A stretch of DNA of 64,000 nucleotides from Mycobacterium genavense ATCC 51234 (GTDB lineage: Bacteria; Actinomycetota; Actinomycetes; Mycobacteriales; Mycobacteriaceae). The notes beneath the pieces are model-generated. The model saw only the letters and a list, made by a program, of their open reading frames with translations. It ran no database searches and had not been told where the DNA came from. Position 1 is the first letter of the stretch, and every line of letters starts with the position of its first letter. Of this stretch, positions 10,348 to 18,361 are shown one piece after another. Location of the stretch: the NCBI RefSeq assembly GCF_000526915.1, contig NZ_JAGZ01000008.1, positions 124,001 through 188,000 of the forward strand, read 5' to 3'. Position numbers and translations under genes: made by a program.

Positions 10348-11010
10348 ATGAGTTTTGCCGCGAAAAGACCACGGGCGCATAGATATAGCGGTTTGGTAAC
10401 GGTCGCGCTTCTCGCAGTGGCCGCGATGCTGTTGGGAAACCCGCTGATTCCACACGCCTGGGCGGGTTGCCCGGACGTGGAAGTGGTGTTTGCCCGCGGC
10501 ACTAACGAGCCGGCCGGCGTCGGGAAGGTGGGCGGGGCCTTCATCAACTCGCTGCGCCAGCAGACCCACCGCAATATCGAGGCGTACGGCGTCAACTACC
10601 CCGCCAACGACGACTTCCTGGCCGCCACCGACGGCGCCAACGACGCCAGCGCCCACATCCAGCACATGGCCACCACCTGCCCGAACACCCAGCTCGTGCT
10701 CGGCGGCTACTCCCAGGGCGCCGCCGTCATCGACATCGTCACGGCCGCACCGATACCCGCCCTCGGCTTTCGCGACCCGCTACCCGCCGAGGCCGCCGAT
10801 CACGTCGCCGCGGTGGCGCTGTTCGGCAACCCGTCGGGCCGGGCCGGCAATTTGATGACGGTGCTGAGCCCGGATTTCGGCGGCAAGATCCTCAACCTGT
10901 GCAACCCCGGCGACCCGATCTGCTCGGACGGCAACTCGTGGCAGGCCCACCTCAACTACGTGCCCGGATTGACCACCAAGGCCGCACATTTCGTCGCCGG
11001 CAAGCTCTAA
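10348..11010 (+). CDS. Cutinase-like esterase (Culp, Rv3452-like), intact
   Basis: A 220-residue secreted serine esterase of the mycobacterial Culp family. A basic N-terminus and hydrophobic signal peptide end at about A-W-A-G-C near residue 34. The mature part begins C-P-D-V-E-V-V-F-A-R-G-T-N-E. It carries the nucleophile in G-G-Y-S-Q-G-A, the Asp in C-N-P-G-D-P-I-C and a His in Q-A-H-L-N-Y, so all three catalytic positions are present, with paired Cys residues for disulfides. It is the middle of three tandem paralogues and the only one with an open frame. The substrate cannot be told from sequence. Family members act on short and medium acyl esters or phospholipids. Confidence 0.88.
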   Translation: MSFAAKRPRAHRYSGLVTVALLAVAAMLLGNPLIPHAWAGCPDVEVVFARGTNEPAGVGKVGGAFINSLRQQTHRNIEAYGVNYPANDDFLAATDGANDASAHIQHMATTCPNTQLVLGGYSQGAAVIDIVTAAPIPALGFRDPLPAEAADHVAAVALFGNPSGRAGNLMTVLSPDFGGKILNLCNPGDPICSDGNSWQAHLNYVPGLTTKAAHFVAGKL

Positions 11011-11093
11011 CGGCACAAAGATCCGGTCACACCGCGATCGCACAGTGGTCTCGGCCGTCACTGGTACCCGCCGACAATGCGTACCATCGGCTC

Positions 11094-11737
11094 ATGGGGG
11101 TTAGACCGTTGGGCAACACGTTGCTCGCAGCAGTCCTGACCATCGGCCCGGCGGCGGCCCTGGCTCCGATGGCCTCGGCGGCGCCACCGTGTCCGGGCGC
11201 CGAAGTGGTGTTCGCCCGCGGGCGTGAGGAGCCGCCCGGCGCCGGCCTGGTCGGCGACGCGTTCGCCAACTCGCTGCGCTCCAAAACGCACCTGCCGCTT
11301 GGCGTCTACGGCGTCAACTACCCCGCCGACGTGGATCCGGCCAAGAGCGCCAACGACATGAGCAGTCACGTCCAATACATGGCCAAGCATTGCCCGAACA
11401 CCCGCGAGGTGCTCGGTGGCTACTCGCTCGGCGCCGTGGCGGCCGACCTGGTGATCGCGGTGACCCAGCCGTCGTTCGGGTTCAAGAACCCGCTGCCGCC
11501 GGGCATGGATCAACACGTCGCGGCCGTCGCGCTGTTCGGCAACGGCACCCAGCGCGTGCTCGGTCCGGTCCCCGGCTTCAGCCCGCCTTCGCCGGTAAGA
11601 CGATCGAGGAGTGCGCCCCCGGCGACCCGATCTGCAACGGCAACGGCAAGGCGGTGTGGGCGTCGCATCTGCAGCCGTCCTACATCGATTCCGGATTGGT
11701 GGACCAGGCGGCCAGCTTCGCCGCCGGCAAACTGTAA
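11094..11737 (+). pseudogene. Third tandem cutinase-like protein, one frameshift
   Basis: This Culp family gene starts at ATG 11094 with a signal peptide ending near M-A-S-A-A-P. The first two thirds contain E-V-V-F-A-R-G and an atypical nucleophile motif, G-G-Y-S-L-G-A, with Leu where the other two copies have Gln. The frame breaks near 11581-11586, between V-P-G-F-S-P and A-F-A-G-K-T-I-E. The remaining C-terminus has A-P-G-D-P-I-C and S-H-L-Q-P-S-Y, so both the Asp and the His are retained in the shifted frame. The total of 644 nt fits loss of one base. It is the last gene of a tandem array of three. Confidence 0.82.
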
Positions 11738-11808
11738 TCCACAGGCGCACAGCCAGTTCCCAGGCGCCTCGAGTGGCGGTTGGCGTCGCGTCACCGGACA
11801 ATGCAGGC

Positions 11809-13442
11809 GTGACGACCACCGCCGCGACCGACCGTGACACCTCGCCCGCCGCCCGGGAGACGCTCGAAGACTACACATTGCGCTTCGCCCCGCGCAGCTA
11901 TCGCAGGTGGTCCACCGCGGTGGTGGGGATCTCGGCACTCGGGGGCATCGCGTATCTGGCCGACTTCGCGATCGGCGCCAACCTCGGCATCACCTACGGC
12001 ACCGCAAATGCGTTGTGCGGAATCGGGATATTCGCGGTGGTGATCATCGCGACCGGCCTGCCGCTGGCCTACTACGCGGCGCGCTACAACATCGACCTGG
12101 ATCTGATCACCCGCGGCAGCGGTTTCGGCTACTACGGCTCCGTGGTCACCAACGTGATCTTCGCGACGTTCACGTTCATCTTCTTCGCGCTCGAGGGCTC
12201 GATCATGGCGCAGGGATTGAAGCTGGGTCTGCACATCCCGCTGTGGATCGGCTATGCCTGCTCGACGCTGATCATCTCCCGCTGGTGATCTACGGCATGG
12301 AAGTTCTTTCCCAGCTTCAACTTTGGACCACCCCGCTGTGGCTGCTGCTGATGGTCGCCCCGTTCGTCTACCTGGTCAGCAGCCACCCGGAGTCGGTGGG
12401 CGAGTTCTTCTCCTACACCGGCAAACAAGGCCACGGCGGGGTGAACGCCGGTTCGGCACTGATGGCCGCGGGGGTGTGCCTGGCGCTGATCGCCCAGATC
12501 GCCGAACAGATCGACTACCTGCGGTTCATGCCGCCGCGCACGCGAAAGAACTCGCGCAGCTGGTGGACCTGGGTGCTGCTGGCCGGTCCCGGTTGGGTGT
12601 TGTTCGGCGCGATCAAGCAGATCGTCGGGTTGTTTTTGGCCGTCTATCTGGTCTTCCACCTGGCGGGTTCGCTGTCGATCGCGAATCAACCGGTGCACCA
12701 GTTCGACGAGATCTACGCGAACTTCATGCCGGATTGGCTGGCGTTGACGCTGGCCGTGATCCTGGTGGTGCTCAGCCAGGTCAAGATCAATGTGACGAAC
12801 GCGTATTCGGGTTCGCTGGCCTGGACGAATTCGTTCACCCGCGTCACCAAGCATTACCCCGGCCGGGTGGTGTTTTTCGCCGTAAACCTGGCGATCGCGC
12901 TGATCCTGATGGAAGCCAACATGTTTGACTTCCTGAACACGATCCTGGGGTTCTACGCCAACTGCGGGATGGCGTGGGTGGTCGCGGCGGCCTCCGACAT
13001 CGTGTTCAACAAGTACCTGCTGAAGCTTTCGCCGAAGGCACCCGAATTCCGCCGGGGCATGCTGTACGCGATCAACCCGGTCGGCTTCGGCTCGATGCTG
13101 CTGGCCGCGGGCCTGTCGATCGCCGCGTTCTTCGGCGGCCTCGGCGAGGCGCTGCGGCCGTATTCGCCGTTGGTCGCAATCGTTGTCGCGCTGGTGATGC
13201 CCCCGATCCTGGCGATCGCGACCCGCGGCAAGTACTACCTGCGGCGCACGCACGACGGCATCGACCTGCCGGTGTACGACGAGCACGGCAATCCCGCCGC
13301 CGATCAGTTGACCTGCCACGCCTGCAATCACGACTTCGAACGTTCGGACATGCTGGCCTGCGTGGCCCACGACGCCCACATCTGCTCGCTGTGCGTGTCC
13401 ACCGACAAGCGCGCCGAACACCTGCTGGACGCCCAGCCTTAA
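11809..13442 (+). pseudogene. NCS1-type (purine/cytosine) permease with C-terminal Cys cluster, one frameshift
   Basis: This was a membrane transporter of the nucleobase:cation symporter-1 type. The GTG start at 11809 leads into L-R-F-A-P-R-S-Y-R-R-W and about twelve membrane segments of the NCS1 pattern, with short motifs such as R-G-S-G-F-G-Y-Y-G-S. The frame is lost near 12279-12283: L-I-I-S should run into P-L-V-I-Y-G-M-E-V-L but meets a TGA. After the last membrane segment is a cytoplasmic tail with C-x2-C...C-x8-C-x2-C spacing (C-H-A-C-N-H and I-C-S-L-C), which looks like a metal-binding knuckle. Substrate is unknown. There is no counterpart at this place in the M. tuberculosis order as I recall it. 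It converges with truA. Confidence 0.78.
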
Positions 13443-13525
13443 CGCGAGACTTAAGCCATGGCGACGCTTTGCGGCGTGTCTTGTGTGAGGTGTAAGTGTC
13501 GCGGCGGTGACGGGCGCGGTGAGCC

Positions 13526-14386
13526 TTAGTGGGTGCGCAGATCCCGGGTGATCAGGATGCGCGACGCCAGCTCGTCGTCGGGCGGATAGTCCACCCCTAT
13601 CAAGGTCAGGCCATGTGCCGGTGCGGCCGCGAAGTCGCTGGATCGTGCTGTCGCGCTGAGCAATTCACGACACCACTGCGCCGTGCGCCGGTGTTCGCCG
13701 ACGGCCAGCAGCGCGCCGACGAGCGAGCGCACCATCTGCCAGCAGAACGCGTCGGCGCTGACGTGCGCGGTGATCAGGTCGCCCTCGCGCGACCAGTCCA
13801 GCCGCTGCAGGTCGCGAATCGTGGTGGCGCCGCTGCGATAACGGCAGAAAGCCGCAAAGTCGTTCAACCCCAGCAGGCCCCGGGATGCCGCGTTCATCGC
13901 GTCCACGTCCAGTTCGCGCGGCCAGGCGGTAACGTAGCGCGCCTGCTGCGGCTCGACCCCGTACGCGGCCGTCGACAACCGGTACTCGTAGTGACGCCGC
14001 AGCGCCGAGAACCGTGCGTCGAAACCAGCTGGGGCGCGAACGATTTCGAGCACCCGGACGTCGGTGGGCAGAAAGCGGCTCAGTCGACGCAGCAGCGGCA
14101 GGAATTCCGGATCGCCGTGCCGCGGCGAGCGCGGGTAGGCGTTCGGCAAGGCGGCGGCCGCCACGTCGACATGGGCCACCTGTCCGGTGGCATGTACACC
14201 CGTGTCGGTGCGCCCGGCCGCCCACAGCCGTACCGGCGTGCGGAAAACCGTCGTCAGCGCGTCCTCGATGACGCCGGCTACGGTGCGCTGACCGGCCTGC
14301 GTTGCCCAGCCCGCGAAATCGGTTCCGTCGTAGGCGATATCGAGCCTAAGACGGACGTCTTCGCTACTTGTCGTCTGACTCGTCAC
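13526..14386 (-). CDS. truA: tRNA pseudouridine(38-40) synthase TruA
   Basis: TruA isomerises uridines 38-40 in the anticodon stem-loop of many tRNAs. The protein begins its conserved core at R-L-R-L-D-I-A-Y-D-G-T-D-F-A-G-W. It has the catalytic Asp in A-A-G-R-T-D-T-G-V-H-A and the late motifs F-C-W-Q-M-V-R-S-L-V-G-A-L. I chose GTG at 14386, which overlaps the end of rplQ by 23 nt. A TTG at 14458 would add 24 basic residues and overlap rplQ by 95 nt, and family members do have variable basic N-termini, so the start is uncertain. It is the last gene of the ribosomal protein/rpoA operon, as in other mycobacteria. Confidence 0.93.
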   Translation of the reverse strand: MTSQTTSSEDVRLRLDIAYDGTDFAGWATQAGQRTVAGVIEDALTTVFRTPVRLWAAGRTDTGVHATGQVAHVDVAAAALPNAYPRSPRHGDPEFLPLLRRLSRFLPTDVRVLEIVRAPAGFDARFSALRRHYEYRLSTAAYGVEPQQARYVTAWPRELDVDAMNAASRGLLGLNDFAAFCRYRSGATTIRDLQRLDWSREGDLITAHVSADAFCWQMVRSLVGALLAVGEHRRTAQWCRELLSATARSSDFAAAPAHGLTLIGVDYPPDDELASRILITRDLRTH

Positions 14387-14954
14387 CCTCGTCGGCGGCC
14401 TGCGCCTCGGGCTCCTCGGCAGCCGGCTCGGCGGCCGAGGCCTCTTCGACGTCGGCAACGGCTTCCTCGGCCGTCGGGCCTTCGGCCGCCTCGCGCTCGA
14501 CCGCCGCCTGCGGAGCGGCCGCCGCGGCGACCGGCGCGTCGGCAGTCTTCTTCGACGCCTTCACCCGACGCGCGCGGTCGGCCTCAGAGGTGACGGTCTT
14601 TTCCTGCACCAGCTCGATCACGGCCATCGGGGCGTTGTCACCCTTGCGGGCCTCGACCTTGATGATGCGGGTGTAGCCGCCGTTGCGATCGGCGAAGAAC
14701 GGTCCGATCTCCGCGAAAAGGGCGTGCACCACGTCCTTGTCGCGGATCTTCTTCATCACCTCTCGACGGTTGTGCAGGGTGCCCTTTTTCGCGTGCGTGA
14801 TCAGCTTCTCCGCGTACGGCCGCAGTGCACGTGCCTTGGGCTCGGTCGTCTTGATGCGACCGTGCTCGAACAGCGATGTGGCCAGGTTGGCCAGCAGAGC
14901 CTTCTGGTGCGAAGACGACCCGCCGAGGCGAGGGCCCTTGGTGGGCTTGGGCAT
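14364..14954 (-). CDS. rplQ: 50S ribosomal protein L17
   Basis: L17 is a structural protein of the large ribosomal subunit. The conserved N-terminal domain (M-P-K-P-T-K-G-P-R-L-G-G-S-S-S-H) covers about residues 1-120. Mycobacterial L17 then carries a long Ala/Glu-rich acidic tail, here about 70 residues ending D-E-S-D-D-K. The length of 196 residues is normal for the genus. It sits between rpoA (63 nt upstream) and truA (overlapping) and is expected to be transcribed from infA onward. The frame is intact. Confidence 0.97.
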   Translation of the reverse strand: MPKPTKGPRLGGSSSHQKALLANLATSLFEHGRIKTTEPKARALRPYAEKLITHAKKGTLHNRREVMKKIRDKDVVHALFAEIGPFFADRNGGYTRIIKVEARKGDNAPMAVIELVQEKTVTSEADRARRVKASKKTADAPVAAAAAPQAAVEREAAEGPTAEEAVADVEEASAAEPAAEEPEAQAADEGDESDDK

Positions 14955-15017
14955 TGCACTATCTCCTATTTAGGGGCCGACCCCCGTATCAGGTAGGGCC
15001 GGGACGGAAGGATTCTC

Positions 15018-16061
15018 TTAGAGCTGTTCGGTTTCGGCGTAGTCCTGGTCGTCGTACGCACCCTCGGTGGACCAGGTGCCGGTGGCGACGTCGTAACCGG
15101 CGACCTCGGACGGGTCGAAGCTCGGCGGGCTGTCCTTGAGCGACAGGCCCAGCTGGTGCAGCTTGACCTTGACCTCGTCGATGGACTTCTGCCCGAAGTT
15201 GCGGATGTCCAGCAGGTCGGACTCGGTGCGGCTGACCAACTCGCCGACGGTGTGCACACCCTCGCGCTTGAGGCAGTTGTAGGACCGCACGGTCAGGTCC
15301 AGGTCGTCGATCGGCAGCGCGAACGAGGCGATGTGGTCGGCCTCGGCCGGCGACGGCCCGATCTCGATACCCTCCGCCTCGACGTTGAGTTCTCTTGCCA
15401 GGCCGAACAATTCGACCAGGGTCTTACCGGCCGACGCCAGGGCGTCGCGCGGGGTGATCGAGTTCTTGGTCTCGACATCCAGGATCAACTTGTCGAAGTC
15501 GGTGCGCTGCTCGACCCGGGTGGCGTCCACCTTGTAGGTGACCTTGAGCACCGGCGAGTAGATGGAATCGACTGGGATACGGCCGATTTCGGCGCCGGAA
15601 GCGCGATTCTGCACGGCCGGCACGTAGCCACGGCCCCGCTCGACGACGAGCTCGACCTCGAGCTTGCCCTTGTCGTTCAGCGACGCGATGTGCATGTCGG
15701 GGTTGTGCACCGTGACGCCGGCGGGGGGCACGATGTCACCCGCGGTGACCTCGCCCGGACCCTGCTTGCGCAGGTACATGGTCACCGGCTCGTCCTCCTC
15801 GGAGGACACGACCAGACCCTTGAGGTTCAAGATGATGTCGGTGACATCCTCTTTGACGCCCGGCACGGTGGTGAACTCGTGTAGCACGCCGTCGATGCGG
15901 ATGCTGGTGACCGCTGCGCCGGGAATCGACGACAGCAGCGTGCGCCGCAGCGAATTGCCAAGGGTGTAACCGAAACCCGGCTCCAGCGGTTCGATGACGA
16001 ACTGGGACCGGCTGTCGGTGAGGATTTCCTCGGACAGTGTGGGTCGCTGAGAAATCAGCAT
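15018..16061 (-). CDS. rpoA: DNA-directed RNA polymerase subunit alpha
   Basis: The alpha subunit dimerises to nucleate RNA polymerase assembly, and its C-terminal domain contacts DNA and regulators. The 347-residue protein has the N-terminal assembly domain (starts M-L-I-S-Q-R-P-T-L; L-R-R-T-L-L-S-S-I-P-G near residue 40) and a flexible linker. The C-terminal helix-hairpin-helix domain includes the contact region around L-K-R-E-G-V-H-T-V-G-E-L and R-N-F-G-Q-K-S-I-D-E. The start at 16061 is ATG after GAAGGAGAAGAG. It follows rpsD by about 75 nt, a gap that holds a perfect hairpin (16109-16132). The frame is intact, as expected for an essential gene in a region where many neighbours are broken. 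Confidence 0.98.
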   Translation of the reverse strand: MLISQRPTLSEEILTDSRSQFVIEPLEPGFGYTLGNSLRRTLLSSIPGAAVTSIRIDGVLHEFTTVPGVKEDVTDIILNLKGLVVSSEEDEPVTMYLRKQGPGEVTAGDIVPPAGVTVHNPDMHIASLNDKGKLEVELVVERGRGYVPAVQNRASGAEIGRIPVDSIYSPVLKVTYKVDATRVEQRTDFDKLILDVETKNSITPRDALASAGKTLVELFGLARELNVEAEGIEIGPSPAEADHIASFALPIDDLDLTVRSYNCLKREGVHTVGELVSRTESDLLDIRNFGQKSIDEVKVKLHQLGLSLKDSPPSFDPSEVAGYDVATGTWSTEGAYDDQDYAETEQL

Positions 16062-16108
16062 GGTGTTCTCTTCTCCTTCTCGGCACCCGCTATTTGATGC
16101 CGTTAGGG

Positions 16109-16132
16109 TTTTCGGGCCGGTCGGCCCGAAAA
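16109..16132. other. Perfect 10-bp-stem hairpin between rpsD and rpoA
   Basis: TTTTCGGGCC at 16109-16118, a GGTC loop and GGCCCGAAAA at 16123-16132 form a perfect inverted repeat in the 75-nt gap downstream of rpsD. On the minus (coding) strand the stem is not followed by a T-run, so it is not a canonical terminator. It could stabilise or process the mRNA, pause polymerase, or take part in control by S4. Autoregulation by S4 at this operon is established in enterobacteria but not shown here. Confidence 0.7.
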
Positions 16133-16136
16133 GTCT

Positions 16137-16742
16137 TTACTTCGAGTAGTACTCGACGATGAGCTGCTCGGTGAGTGGCACGTCGATCTGTGCGCGCTCG
16201 GGCAGCTGGTGGATCAGGATGCGCTGACGCTCCCCCACCACCTGCAGCCAGCTCGGGATCGGGCGGTCGCCCGCCGTCTCCCGCGCGATCTGGAACGGCA
16301 CGGTGTTCAGCGACCCCTCCCGCACGTCGATGATGTCGTACTGCGACACCCGGTAGCTGGGGACGTTGACGTGCACGCCGTTGACACTGAAGTGCCCGTG
16401 GCTGACCAGCTGGCGGGCCATCCGGCGGGTCCGCGCCAGCCCCGCGCGGTACACGACGTTGTCCAGCCGGCTTTCGAGGATCTTCAGCAACTCCTCACCG
16501 GTCTTGCCGCTCTGGCGCACGGCCTCTTCGTAGTAGCGACGGAACTGCTTCTCCATCACGCCGTAGGTGAAGCGGGCCTTCTGCTTCTCCTGCAGCTGCA
16601 ACAGGTATTCGCTTTCCCTGATCCGCGCGCGGCCGTGCTGGCCGGGCGGGTAGGGACGCTTCTCGAAGGCCTGGTCCCCGCCGACGAGGTCGGTGCGCAG
16701 CCGGCGCGACTTGCGGGTGATGGGTCCGGTGTAACGAGCCAT
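16137..16742 (-). CDS. rpsD: 30S ribosomal protein S4
   Basis: S4 binds 16S rRNA early in small-subunit assembly. The 201-residue protein begins M-A-R-Y-T-G-P-I-T-R and carries the S4 RNA-binding fold around residues 90-150 (R-L-D-N-V-V-Y-R-A-G-L-A, S-H-G-H-F-S-V-N-G). No zinc Cys cluster is present at the N-terminus, so it is the C-minus form typical of mycobacteria. The start at 16742 follows TAGGAGG. It lies 10 nt after rpsK and upstream of rpoA in the same operon. Confidence 0.97.
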   Translation of the reverse strand: MARYTGPITRKSRRLRTDLVGGDQAFEKRPYPPGQHGRARIRESEYLLQLQEKQKARFTYGVMEKQFRRYYEEAVRQSGKTGEELLKILESRLDNVVYRAGLARTRRMARQLVSHGHFSVNGVHVNVPSYRVSQYDIIDVREGSLNTVPFQIARETAGDRPIPSWLQVVGERQRILIHQLPERAQIDVPLTEQLIVEYYSK

Positions 16743-16752
16743 GGTTGTCCTC

Positions 16753-17172
16753 CTAGACCCTGCGTCGCTTGGGCGGGCGGCAGCCGTTGTGCGGCTGGGG
16801 GGTGACGTCGGAAATCGCGCCGACCTCCAGGCCCGCGGCCTGCAGCGAACGAATCGCGGTCTCCCGGCCCGAGCCCGGGCCCTTCACGAACACGTCGACC
16901 TTGCGCACGCCGTGCTCCTGGGCCTTGCGCGCGGCGTTCTCGGCGGCGAGCTGCGCGGCGAACGGCGTCGACTTACGCGAGCCCTTGAAGCCGACGTGAC
17001 CCGACGACGCCCAGGCGATGACGTTGCCCTGCGGGTCGGTGATGCCCACGATCGTGTTGTTGAACGTGCTCTTGATGTGCGCGGCGCCGTGCGGGATGTT
17101 CTTCTTCTCCCGCTTGCGGGTCTTCTGCCCCTTCTTGGGTGCGGAAGCGGCTGCCTTCTTGGCTGGTGGCAT
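16753..17172 (-). CDS. rpsK: 30S ribosomal protein S11
   Basis: S11 is part of the platform of the small subunit near the mRNA exit. The 139-residue protein has a basic Lys/Ala-rich N-terminal extension (residues 1-30). The conserved core follows, with H-I-K-S-T-F-N-N-T-I-V, the K-G-P-G-S-G-R-E motif and a C-terminal stretch ending H-N-G-C-R-P-P-K-R-R-R-V. It is 6 nt after rpsM and 10 nt before rpsD. The frame is intact. Confidence 0.97.
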   Translation of the reverse strand: MPPAKKAAASAPKKGQKTRKREKKNIPHGAAHIKSTFNNTIVGITDPQGNVIAWASSGHVGFKGSRKSTPFAAQLAAENAARKAQEHGVRKVDVFVKGPGSGRETAIRSLQAAGLEVGAISDVTPQPHNGCRPPKRRRV

Positions 17173-17178
17173 TGGCGG

Positions 17179-17553
17179 TTACCTGGCCTTCTTCTTGCCG
17201 GCGATGGTGCGCTTGGGGCCCTTGCGGGTACGCGCGTTGGTCTTGGTGCGCTGGCCGCGCACCGGAAGGCCGCGGCGGTGCCGCAGACCCTGGTAGCAGC
17301 CGATTTCGATCTTGCGGCGGATGTCGGCCTGAACCTCGCGGCGCAGGTCACCCTCGACCTTGAGGTTGGCCTCAATGTAGTCGCGCAGGTGGGTCAGCTG
17401 GTCGTCGGTCAGATCCCTGGTGCGCAGGTTCCGGTCGATGCCGGTCGCTTCCAGGATCTCGTTGGAGCGGGTACGGCCGATGCCGAAGATGTACGTCAGC
17501 GCGATCTCCATCCGCTTGTCGCGCGGCAGATCGACGCCTACTAGTCGAGCCAT
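17179..17553 (-). CDS. rpsM: 30S ribosomal protein S13
   Basis: S13 sits in the head of the small subunit and contacts the large subunit and P-site tRNA. The 124-residue protein starts at ATG 17553 (M-A-R-L-V-G-V-D-L-P-R-D-K-R), with an AAAGAGGAAAC region upstream. It contains the helix-two-turn-helix (Y-I-F-G-I-G-R-T-R-S) and the C-terminal R-G-Q-R-T-K-T-N-A-R-T-R-K-G motif. The open frame extends 85 codons further upstream, but that extension has no ribosomal protein character. It follows rpmJ after about 170 nt. Confidence 0.97.
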   Translation of the reverse strand: MARLVGVDLPRDKRMEIALTYIFGIGRTRSNEILEATGIDRNLRTRDLTDDQLTHLRDYIEANLKVEGDLRREVQADIRRKIEIGCYQGLRHRRGLPVRGQRTKTNARTRKGPKRTIAGKKKAR

Positions 17554-17723
17554 GGGCGGCGTTTCCTCTTTTTCTATGCGGAGGTCTTTTCCCAGCCCGT
17601 CCCTTGCCGGAAAGAACAATTCCGGCGTCGGGGCCCGGCCTCCGACCGGGCGTGGGTAGGCGGCGCATCCGCCTAGTGGTGCTGGGAGGTCATCATTCAG
17701 TTGTGTGGGGCTGGGGCGAAAAA

Positions 17724-17837
17724 CTAGCCCTGGCGCTGCTTGTGGCGCGGATCGGTGCAGATCACCATGACCCGCCCATGCCGACGGATCACCCTGCACT
17801 TGTCGCAAATCGGCTTCACACTGGGGTTGACCTTCAC
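17724..17837 (-). CDS. rpmJ: 50S ribosomal protein L36
   Basis: L36 is the smallest ribosomal protein, 37 residues here. The GTG start at 17837 gives V-K-V-N-P-S-V-K-P-I-C-D-K-C. The zinc ligands are C-D-K-C, then C-T-D-P-R-H in the second half, so this is the zinc-binding (C-plus) form. It lies between infA (33 nt upstream) and rpsM. The product is basic throughout and ends K-Q-R-Q-G. Confidence 0.97.
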   Translation of the reverse strand: MKVNPSVKPICDKCRVIRRHGRVMVICTDPRHKQRQG

Positions 17838-17870
17838 GGCTTTTCGATCCTGTTCTCGTCTGTTGGGTGG

Positions 17871-18092
17871 TTACTTGTACCGGTACACGATGCGGCCCCG
17901 GGACAGGTCGTAGGGAGACAACTCCACCACCACCCGGTCCTCGGGCAGGATGCGGATGTAGTGCTGCCGCATCTTGCCGCTGATGTGGGCAAGCACCTTG
18001 TGGCCGTTCTCCAGCTCAATGCGGAACATCGCATTGGGCAGGGGTTCGACCACCCGGCCCTCGACCTCGATGGCGCCGTCCTTCTTGGCCAT
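17871..18092 (-). CDS. infA: Translation initiation factor IF-1
   Basis: IF-1 binds the ribosomal A site during initiation. The 73-residue OB-fold protein begins [12 protein letters not shown] and ends R-I-V-Y-R-Y-K, with the RNA-contact region [12 protein letters not shown]. It is the first gene of the infA-rpmJ-rpsM-rpsK-rpsD-rpoA-rplQ-truA operon. Its 5' region of about 270 bases is shared with a divergently oriented flavoprotein gene and contains an intrinsic-terminator-like hairpin on the infA strand. Confidence 0.98.
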
Positions 18093-18213
18093 AACTGCTC
18101 GTCAAATCCTCGTCGTTTGGTTTCGTTGTCGTCTGCGCCAACAACGGCACAGCATTCACACCGACTTTCCGAACGTGAGCCGGTGACAGGAAATTCCTAG
18201 GGAACGGACACAC

Positions 18214-18240
18214 AAAAAAGCCGGCGCGAAAGACGCACCG
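18214..18240 (-). terminator. Intrinsic-terminator-like hairpin in the infA leader region
   Basis: Read on the minus strand, CGGTGCG, a TCTTT loop and CGCGCCG form a 7-bp stem with one G-U pair. GCTTTTTTG follows directly. That is a standard Rho-independent shape. It points toward infA, about 120 nt before the infA start. If transcription starts upstream of it this would be an attenuator of the ribosomal protein operon; if transcription starts downstream it would stop antisense transcripts coming from the divergent gene. The choice depends on the infA start site, which is not known here. Confidence 0.55.
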
Positions 18241-18361
18241 TCGTCCCATGGTACCCGCTTGAGCGGCATGGCCAAAATCCGTGATCCCGTCGCTCCCCGG
18301 ACCAATCTCGCCGCCACCTCGACCCACCATAGGCCGCCTGACGAGCGCATACTTGACCCCG

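Noticed and set aside
12252..13421. A 389-codon open frame on the minus strand
   Set aside because: It is antisense to the NCS1 permease, has Gln/Arg/His-rich composition and no motif. The plus strand has a clear transporter.
17554..17808. N-terminal extension of S13
   Set aside because: S13 proteins begin at M-A-R-L/I. The extension has no ribosomal protein likeness.
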